Below are positions 55,812-64,000 of a DNA stretch of 64,000 nt, piece by piece (position 1 is the stretch's first letter; every line of letters begins with the position of its first letter). The position numbers were made by a program, and so were the translations under genes. The stretch is from Morchella semilibera. Taxonomy: Eukaryota; Ascomycota; Pezizomycetes; Pezizales; Morchellaceae. A model generated the notes under the pieces. The model did not search any database. It saw only the letters and a list, made by a program, of their open reading frames with translations, and was not told the origin of the DNA. The DNA lies in the NCBI GenBank assembly GCA_009192285.1, contig CM018603.1, positions 3,092,588 through 3,156,587 of the forward strand, written 5' to 3'.

Positions 55812-56800
55812 AGTCTCTAGAGCTGGGGCAGAATGTCGACGATGTCGAGATGCGACTGATAAGTCTAGGGAAAATCGCAGCTGGTAAGCCCGGGGATCGC
55901 AGTTAAGAGCTTTGTACTTGTTGTGTTTGGAACGTGGTAATCAATCGCACCACCTTTTACAGACTACGGAGTGAGATATCTATATATATGCGCCGGGAAC
56001 GGGGTAAAACTAACCCTAACCCTGATGTGGTTGCCTGCGGGGAAGAGATGTCTCACAATTGTCGATGACCTCACGCCTTTGGGTCCAGATATAAAAATAG
56101 GGATGGACGGGCTGACACGGCGAAAAAAAACCACCTCGCCCCCGCCCAGAGTAGGATGGATTTCTCGACAATTGATATTTGTCGTGATCCGCTGGGGGGC
56201 GGTGAAATGTACGGTGAAAGTGGCAGTAAAACCCTAGACCTTAGACTGAATCGAGAGTTTAAGAACTCCGAAGAATCCCTCCTTGGAGTTTAGCTTATAT
56301 CCTGCCGGTGTTGGAAAGATCTCGCCATACTAATCATAAGATCTCACTCGGATACAGACATACTTTAGGCATTGATGTCACCCGGTCGGCCGATTCGGTT
56401 CCGAACGGTTTATGCGTTGAATCCGGTCTAGGGTCAACGATTAATATTGATAGCTGACCGAATACTAAATTATGGGGAATGAGCAATGACGCTTTTGCGT
56501 ATTGACTTGATCATAGAATATCACTCGCTCTTATCCACGGCTGTGTGCGTGTGCTAGAATTCTCAGCACTAGCGGACTAGTTATATCTATTAAACTCTGG
56601 GGCTGGGTTCCTCCGCTAGGAATACTAAATTATAGACATAGATTGCAATCATCATTAAGTGACGCGGCCACGGAGTCGTCGAGCGCGGAGAAAAGCCAAT
56701 CTACGGAGGACCATCCCACAACCCGAACCAAAGCCATCATAAACATTTCACATCATCAAACAAAAGTACCGGCCACTTTTTGTCAACCGACTACTACCAC
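55812..56800. other. Intergenic, BTB gene to MFS gene
   Basis: No gene. Contains CTAACCCTAACCCTG near 56010, a two-unit telomere-like string about 200 bp upstream of the BTB start. The rest is unremarkable. Confidence 0.5.
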
Positions 56801-58483
56801 TTAGAGGGTATATCTGAATCCTTTCCTACGCCCATCAGCGCCCACCTCCTCGCTAGAGCCCGGCGAGAAGCCCTCCTCCCTATCAAGCTTACGGTTTTCG
56901 TGCTTCAGCCAAACCCTAAGCGCGATTGCAGTAACCGCACAAACACCCGTGAAAGTGGCTAGCACCAAGCCGGCTTTCAGATACCTGGGCTTGTCCGTGC
57001 TTGGGTACAAATAGCTAGTGAACAAGTGGGTGCAGTTGGCAATTGAGTTGACCATAGCAAGTGCTGCGGCGCGCTTCGCCTTTGGACGGGGGATTGTTGA
57101 GGAGACCCACGAGAGCGTGACATTGAAGGCGCTGTAGACGCCCATGGTCATGAGGAACATGGCGACATAGCGGCCAGCGGTGGTCTCGAGGGTGACGACA
57201 AGGATGTTACCGAGCATGGAGATTGTGAGGGGGATGGCAATGTGGAAGCAGCGCTCGTTGGTCTTTCCGGAGTGGAGGGAGTTGCCGATAGAGGTGAAGA
57301 AGGCGAGGAAGTATGGGGGCGCGGTCAGAAGGAGGGTGATGATGTTGTTGTAGCCGAGGGTCTTCATGATGGTGGGGAAGAAGTAGGTGTATGCCATACC
57401 GACAAGAAGAGAAAGCTGGAGGAGAATGAGGAGATAGACCTTTGGATCCGTAAGGGCCATAAGCGCGCCCTTCCAGATGGAGCTGCCGTCGTCGTCTTCA
57501 ATACCGCCGGCTTCTTCGGTCAGGCGCCACACGGCGAATTCACGCTCCTCGATGGTGAGCCATTTGGTCTTCTTGGGGTAGTTGGGTAAAATGATGCCAG
57601 CGCCTACGGCAATAACGACGGTAATGCAGCCTTCAATGATAAATAGCCATCTCCAAGCACGTAGTCCACCAACACCTTCCATCTTATCTAACACCGCTGC
57701 GGCAATCAATCCTCCGAAAGCATTGGAGAGCGTATTGCCGGCATAAAGGAAGGCAATTCTCGGAGGAAGTTCAGAGCGAGAATACCATGAAGTCAAGAGG
57801 AGCAAAGCACCAGGGCTAGAGGAGGTGTTAGTGTTTTGGGGGGACCCAAAAGGGGAAATAGGGAGTATCTCACAAGAAAGGGGCCTCAACGAAACCCAGA
57901 AAGAAACGAATAGACAGAACAGCGCCGTATGAGTGGGCAGAAGCCATAGAGGCAGATACCTACGGGTAATTAGAATAAATATAATTCGACAATACCGTTT
58001 TCCCTAGGATATTACTTACACCTCCCCAAAGACATGCGGCGACTGAAAGATAGATACCCGGGCGAGGAAATTTGGACAATATCACGTTGGATGGAAATTG
58101 AAACAGGAGATATCCAACATACATGATCATCAAAGACGTATTATATTGGTGATCATCAAGGCCGATGTCATCCTCCAAGCCGCCCAATCTAGCATTAGTG
58201 AAGTTGTTCCGGTCAAGAATACTGTATGGGTACTTTGTTAGCTATCGTCTTCCAAACGCCTTATAAGTGCATAGTCATACTTCAATAAGAATAATATGAT
58301 CAAAGTAGGCATGAGCCTTAAATCCAACTTTCTAAGCATAGATTTTTTGATTGCCTCCAATTCCTCAGGGGACTTATTGACCAGGCATTCTGGTCTAGGG
58401 GTTTGATGCTTCGACCCAATAATGTCTTCGACCATAATCTGGTTAGACTTTTCAATTCCCGATTTGGTGCTGGGAATAGACAT
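56801..58483 (-). CDS. MFS permease of the Dal5 / anion:cation symporter family
   Basis: Plasma-membrane major facilitator of roughly 500 residues in several exons. Exon 1 (from 58483) ends with LRLMPTLIILFLL; the next carries LDRNNFTNARLGGLEDDIGL, the family's first loop, and MIMYVGYLLFQFPSNVIL. A short exon reads LSIRFFLGFVEAPF, then 56801-57889 holds TM segments 5-12: SWYSRSELPPRIAFLYAGN, RWLFIIEGCITVVIAVGAG, WLTIEEREFAVWRLTEEA, then the C-terminal half with NVTLSWVSSTIPRPKAKRAA. This is the allantoate/nicotinate/vitamin-type permease group; the substrate cannot be told from sequence. Divergent from the aldo/keto reductase. Confidence 0.88.
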
Positions 58484-59110
58484 TTTGCTTTGTTGAATTC
58501 ACGATCGACTGGCAGTCCCTGTATCTGTTTGCTGTAGGGCTATCTCTTGGCTTTGATACTGGACGGGTAGAGAGAAAAGGGGTTCTGGGAGATCTCGGGT
58601 TATATAGAGATTTTTGGGTATTGAACCCGAGTGCTCGCTATGAAATATCTTGAGCGAAGTCTTCTGCACACGCAAAAGACGCCATGTTTTCAGGGTGGTT
58701 TGGTGACTTGCTCAAACCTGTAGTTGGAAGCCGTTGAAATGGGTCACGGGCGTGGGGAAACAGGGATTTGTGCCGCTTTAGCGAAAATGCGGAGGTTAGC
58801 CGCTCGCTAGCCTCTAGGTAAGCTCATACTGTAGTGTTAATCACTCTAGGAAATAGCTTCGGAAAACGGGACTTTTCCGGCGCTCAGCTCGGAAATAGCT
58901 CAAGTGTCGGAAATCCACACTCACAGGAATTTCCAAGGTTTGTCGGAACTCCATCTCGTCACCGCGCATTGGCGCCAAAAATACAGAAAGAAATATCCTC
59001 ATTTATATAGATGTGATTCCACGTTATAGTGCTCGTATACTCAAAGCCCCCACTCCTATCTTCACATCGATTGATCAGCTATACTCAACCACCTCAAATT
59101 GATATCAAAA
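58484..59110. promoter_or_regulatory. Divergent MFS-AKR promoter with clustered CGGAA sites
   Basis: 627 bp between start codons. Within 58860-58948 there is a palindrome with arms CGGAAAA and TTTTCCG (58860-58879) and further CGGAA sites at 58890, 58908 and 58944. Zn2Cys6 regulators bind CGG triplets, often as inverted pairs, and such a regulator is encoded 1.6 kb away. GGAAATAGCT also occurs twice (about 58850 and 58891). Confidence 0.55.
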
Positions 59111-60257
59111 ATGTCCCTCAACCGTACCTTTACATTGAATACTGGAGCGAATATTCCAGCTGTTGGTTTCGGAACCTGGCAAGCGAAGCCAAACGAAGTA
59201 AGAATTGCTGTCGAGGCTGCTCTCCGTGCAGGATATAGGCATATAGACTGTGCTGCTATATATCGCAATGAAGTTGAGGTTGGTGAAGGAATAAAGGCTT
59301 CAGGCGTTAAAAGAGAAGAAATCTTTGTGAGTTATTCCTTTAATTATGGACTGTACCGGCTTCGTCTAATAATCTATGTAAATAAAGGTGACATCAAAGC
59401 TGTGGAATACCAAGCATCATCCTGATGATGTTGAAAAAGCGCTGGACCGGACATTGCAATGCTTAGGAACAGATTATTTAGATCTCTATCTGATGCACTG
59501 GCCATGGTAAGAGTGAACTTATTCTAGACCGAATAAATCTTTTTTAGAAGTAAAGTAGCTTACTTAAATAGTGCCTTTAGATCAGGAAACGATTGGTTCC
59601 CCCTCGATAGTGAGGGCAAGTTCGAACTCAGCCAAATTAGCTATATTGATACTTGGAAAGCAATGGAGGCCCTTCTAGCAACCAAGAAAGTCAAGGCAAT
59701 CGGTATTTCCAATTTCAATGAACGCAGGATAGTCGACCTACTCTCAAAATGTACTATCGTCCCAGCAGTCAATCAGATTGAAGTCCACCCATACCTTCAA
59801 CAGCCATCTCTGATGAAGCTCTGCAAGGAGAAAGGCATACTTATTGAGGCGTACTCCCCACTCGGAAATAACCAGACTGGTGAACCGAGAACAGTCGATG
59901 ACCCGAAGGTCCACGAATTGGCCGTGAGGCTGGGTAAAGATCGAGGTCAGATATTGGTCAGCTGGGGTGTTCAAAAGGGGCATGTTGTGCTACCCAAGAG
60001 TGTGACAAAAGCGAGGATAGAGTCGAATTTCCAAGGTGGGTACATTGACTCGGGTATATTCATATATCAGTACTAATTCGTGGGTAAACTTAGATTTCAT
60101 AATCCCAGAGGCAGAGTTTGAGGAGTTAAATTCTTTAGAAAGACATAAAAGATTCAACTTCCCCGCTCATTGGGGTTATGACATTTTCGATGAAGCTGGT
60201 GATGAAAAGGTTAAAAAGGCCGCACTTGATTGGGCGGAGGCAAACAAGAAGGCTTGA
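59111..60257 (+). CDS. Aldo/keto reductase
   Basis: NADPH-dependent carbonyl reductase of the AKR superfamily, 320 residues in four exons (59111-59326, 59388-59506, 59572-60035, 60094-60257), all joins in frame. The catalytic tetrad is present: Asp in HIDCA, Tyr in AAIYRNE, Lys in [11 protein letters not shown] and His in LMHWP. NADP-binding segments [42 protein letters not shown] and [17 protein letters not shown] follow. The third-exon acceptor was set at 59571 because it yields [14 protein letters not shown] without a stop. Close to fungal glycerol/xylose-type reductases, but substrate is not predictable. Confidence 0.93.
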
Positions 60258-60690
60258 TAATGTTTTAACCGGTCTAGATATATCAAATACATGTAGATAG
60301 GTGCATGCCTTAGAATGGGTTAAATCGAATTTGCCATGTACATGTGTGCATGTGCATTGTGGAGCTCGAGGGGGGAAAAAATTGTGTAGATAAATGTAGT
60401 TACATAAAAGTTACATACGTTCAAAGTAATTTTGTGATACCTACATGTACATACTTGTACCCATGTACCTACCCGGGTGCGCAAAATGTGCCCTGACATA
60501 TGCGGGGTGAACTTTCGGTTAGTGCACTCGAATGGGCCCTGGGCGCAATAGCCGAATGACGAAGCTTCTACCACAAATGACCAGCTTGCCATTGCATCTC
60601 ATCCCTTCTTCCCCCGCAATCTACTGCATCACGACTACGGTAACGATTTCTTTTCTTTATTTCTTTAATTGTACGAAAGAAGGAGACAGA
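60258..60690. other. Intergenic, AKR to Zn2Cys6 regulator
   Basis: 433 bp. It contains TACATGTA at 60298 and 60442 and TGTACCTAC-like units near 60436-60475, like those at 32.3 kb. It must hold the regulator's promoter; no clear CGG pair seen. Confidence 0.45.
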
Positions 60691-63600
60691 ATGAGCAATA
60701 TGGAGGACACACGGTCCCCTGGAAGTATCGAGCCACCAATAAAGAAAAGACGAAAAAACGCTACCAGAGCTTGTGATCGTTGCAAATCGTATAATTCCCC
60801 GTGAGATCGCTCGTTATCTATAGTTTGTGGCATTGATTTATGCTCCTTAGGAAGAAATCAAAGTGCGATGGTACTCAAGTAGGTTTCAATCTTATTATTT
60901 ACCACCGCTCATAATTTTTTAAAAATCTAATAACCGATAAAACAGCCATGTGCTCGATGCACTACAAATGGAGAAAGTCAGTCCAACTCTTGTCCCTCTC
61001 GCGGAAGATCAAAACTCTAACCCAGCTCTTAAGCATGCTCCTATGAAAAACCATATCACCGGGGGACTGTGCCTGAGTTAATGCCAGCAAACCCTTCACA
61101 AAGTCAAAGTCCAGCATCCAGTACTGCTCATGCTAGGTCTCGAGACCCTCAGGACCCCCCTGGCCCTCATAACCCCCAGCATAGCCTTGATGGGAGCGTT
61201 GATACAGCGCACCATGAGTCTTACCTCGGTGAGTGAATATGGGTAGAGTAGTTATCTATGCTGCGCCTTTTCTCACAATCGTGTTAGGATCCTCTTCAAA
61301 TCTTGTGTTTTCTGAAGCAGCTCATCTGCACCTATCTACTCCGCCAGCTACATCCTCCTATCCACAAGACCCATGCGGCAATAACAATCATGAGCGTGGG
61401 TACAACGATGTCGAACTCCCCCAGAGATGCATCTCGAATAGCAATAGAATCAGGGGTCAGAATAATCAATTTTGGTTCAGCGAGCCTCCTTTCCCACCGT
61501 TGAACCTTGCTATGTTCTCGCTCCCAACACGGGAGCAGGCATATCTATATTCGAAGTGGTATTTTGAGAACGCATCGCCTACTTATCGGGTGTTACATCG
61601 AGCAAGCGTGGAGGCTATCATCGATGCTGGGCTATATGCAGGCGGTAACACGGGCAACAAAAAATTAGAGGATAAGTGTGTTTGTGCAATTGTCTTTATG
61701 GTTTGGGCCTTAGGGTGTCAATATCCATTGGTTGAGAAGGAGGAGGACAAAGAGAAGTACGGGAGGATGTCGTGAGTTCACTTTCATAAATGCGTTACCC
61801 CGTCAGAGCCTCGTGAAACTAGTGCGTGCAACTGGGCGAGTACCAAAACTAGATAAAACGCAAGCCCATCAATTCTCAGATGACAACCGGGGATATCAGA
61901 ACTACAAGTCTATGGAGGTTTTGTCATTGAGTTAATGATGTGGAATCGAGCTTTGGAATTCCCCCGGTCACACCTGCTTCACGTGGCTTTGATGAATCCC
62001 CATGTCAAACAATGGAGACAAAAGTTCTGACTGAAGTTCAGGATACAGTTCTATCAATGCGCACAGCTTCAGCTGGAAAAAGAAAAACCGCAAATCGATA
62101 GACTTGCAGCACTGCAGGCAAAGCTATTGATGGTACAGAAAAGCCCTTTTAGCTTGTGCATGCTCTTATGCTATGAACATGTCCCAGGATCTTTTCTAAT
62201 CATGCTCCGGCCTCGGTCGAATAGTGCCTCTATCTCTTAACCAAATCCCGCCTGAAAGCATCCTGGGACCTATTTGCGTCAGTGAAAAACATGGCAAACA
62301 GTCTTGACTTAAATCGAAGAGTACGCCTCCGGAATAACCTGGACCCTTTACATTTGGAGTCACGAAGGAGAACGTTATGGGCGGTTTATACCCTAGACTC
62401 GTGGGTCTTCCAAGAGCCCGACTTAGCGAGCGATACTCACCGGTTGAAACAGATATCTGTGCACGATGCTGGGAAAAACATTAACTTGGGACGACAACGA
62501 CGTGACAGAGCAATATCCAAAATTGATAGACGAACCAAGACCAGCTTCAGTTGCCGGTGGTGTAGACCCTGATATTGATGAAACTGACCTTGAGGAGGGG
62601 GATAGCGCACCATCTTTGATGCATGCACCTATTGCTCATGCAAAGTAGGTAATTAAACGGAATGATAATCACTGATACTATCCTTGATCCTGACAGAAGT
62701 ATATTAGACTGGCGCGTATAGTACGGTTAACACTTCGAAAGCTTTACAATGACAGGCAAAGGTCTGAAGAGGTGGATTTAGAAGAGATGGCGGTGGTTGA
62801 CGATCTCGCAGCAAAGATTGCGGATTGGGAAAGCTCACTACCAGGTTTTCTCAAAATAAAGGCATCTGGAAGCTTATTATTAATCTATGCACGGTATGAG
62901 ATCACCACCCTCCAGATTAAGTGGATTATCACTGACTTGAATTCATAGACAATCAGCCGTGATACAACTTGCGTATGCGCATGCCTTGATTATGATATAC
63001 AGACCGTTTTTACCTCTCTCTGGCCTTACAAGCCCGTCCACTTTACCTCCTTCCGTGGCTACGTACAGTCCTAGAGAATCAAAAAGTGAAAGAATCAAGG
63101 TCTATCAGGACAATTGTTTAGATGCCGCACTAAGGGTGTGGAGCTTAGTTTCTGGTTTAGCTAAAAAACGTTCTATCTCCTCGCCATTTTGGGTAAATAA
63201 CACATATCTTCTATTCCATATTATAATTACATCCTATTATATCTTATCATCTAACGACAAGTAGTTTTCAGCATATGTTACGTTTTGTGCGGCAACCGTT
63301 ATGTTAGTTTATGTCGCACAAAACCCGGACTCGAGCAAGCGGAGGACAGCACTAAGGGCTGCAGAGAAATGTTGTTCTATCGAGAAAATGCTCGCTGGTG
63401 AAAACAACAAGATGGCCCAAAGATATGCATCTACATTGGAGGTATGTAGATTTTTTTTTCTCTTTCCCTTTTCTTTTGTTTTTGTAGCACCTACTGATGG
63501 AAACAAATAGGGTCTATTACGACAAGTTAAAGGCAGGCTAGAATTGGTAGATCGTGATAATGTAGGAGAAGCTACCAACGAACCTGGAGCCACAGTGAAT

Positions 63601-63918
63601 GTGGTAACGCAGCCACTTGAACACAACCAGCATCAACAAAATCCACAACCACCGCCATCATCTCGTACTATTCCACCACAATCCCAATTTTCCCCTACTT
63701 TCTCTGAGTCACCAATTCTGCTAGTAGGTGACCCAAAGCAACCATATTTGGATGATCAAACAGATATGGCGGAACTATGGGGTGGCAATGGCATTGGGTA
63801 TGGAGACATGGGTGATATTATTTTACAAGGGCTCGGAGAAGACTCCACATTTCAAGAGTTAGATGCAACTGTTAGTGGAGGATATATCTTTGGCTGGCCA
63901 GATGGCCCACTATATTAG
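60691..63918 (+). CDS. Zn2Cys6 fungal-specific transcription factor
   Basis: Twelve exons join in frame to 769 residues: 60691-60788, 60851-60878, 60946-60976, 61034-61228, 61288-61771, 62042-62132, 62225-62400, 62453-62644, 62708-62893, 62949-63192, 63265-63441, 63511-63918. The binuclear zinc cluster (residues ~28-55) is split over the first four exons: RACDRCKSKKSKCDGTQ, PCARCTTNGETCSYEKPYHRG, preceded by the basic IKKRRKNATR. The fungal_trans middle-homology domain shows KYGRMSIQFYQCAQ, ALQAKLLMCLYLLTKSRLKA, SWDLFASVKNMANSLDL, RRRTLWAVYTLDSYLCTMLG, HAKLARIVRLTLRKLY and IQLAYAHALIMIYRPFL. The C-terminus is Gln/Pro-rich then acidic, a plausible activation region. The fifth intron is 270 nt, much longer than the rest. 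It may regulate the adjacent AKR and MFS genes. Confidence 0.9.
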
Positions 63919-64000
63919 ATGCCGAGGCAGATTCAGAGTAATAGATCCTGTATTTTACTAAGCGTTTTGTAATGAATGCAGCCTTGTATGTAATTCGATA

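Noticed and set aside
62401-62452. Apparent frame break in the Zn2Cys6 regulator
   Set aside because: A 52-nt GT-AG intron joins TLDS to YLCTMLG in frame.
1-64000. CRISPR arrays, rRNA operons, bacterial operons, integrated virus
   Set aside because: No spaced direct-repeat arrays, no rRNA motifs, and introns throughout show eukaryotic nuclear DNA.

Overview
This window is nuclear DNA from a filamentous ascomycete fungus (Pezizomycotina-like). The basis is short GT-AG introns (mostly 50-100 nt), roughly half the window being non-coding, and a gene set typical of such genomes: a Zn2Cys6 regulator, an Asa1-type WD40 protein, a fusion of PPPDE, thioredoxin and PUL domains, a Dal5-type transporter and a Golgi GDPase. 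I cannot name the species from the sequence.

Layout. 1-3.2 kb is gene-free and holds a small inverted-repeat element. 3.2-7.4 kb carries ASA1 (-), RPA3 (+) and mitochondrial IF-3 (+). 10-17.4 kb carries, all on the minus strand, a large GATA-finger protein, nicotinamidase and dihydroxyacetone kinase. 17.4-22.3 kb is repeat-rich, with a 0.58 kb foldback element, gene debris and a possible small gene. 22.3-27.3 kb is a mitochondrial block: mL38 (-) and uL4m (+) are divergent from one shared promoter, followed by 3-hydroxyisobutyryl-CoA hydrolase (+). 27.3-31.2 kb is gene-free. 31.2-42.6 kb holds an unrecognised, possibly mitochondrial protein, a large YML020W-like alpha/beta-hydrolase protein, a BTB/POZ protein (-) and an unrecognised single-pass membrane protein. 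43.2-53.6 kb is a housekeeping stretch: eIF4E-family (-), NOPCHAP1-like (+), GDA1 (-), PPPDE-thioredoxin-PUL (+) and LAS1 (-). 54.3-55.8 kb holds a second BTB/POZ protein (-). 56.8-63.9 kb looks like a small co-regulated set: an MFS anion permease (-), divergent from an aldo/keto reductase (+), then a 12-exon Zn2Cys6 regulator (+). The MFS-AKR intergenic region holds clustered CGGAA sites, including a palindrome of the kind such regulators bind.

The strongest unexplained signal is the 8-bp palindrome TACATGTA. I count 24 copies, all outside coding exons, against about one expected by chance. Several TA-bounded inverted-repeat elements are also present. Three single-base frame breaks in otherwise intact genes (two in the hydrolase, one in the PUL gene) look like assembly indels or very recent lesions. 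I found no CRISPR, rRNA, complete tRNA or virus, and no clearly novel enzymatic system.
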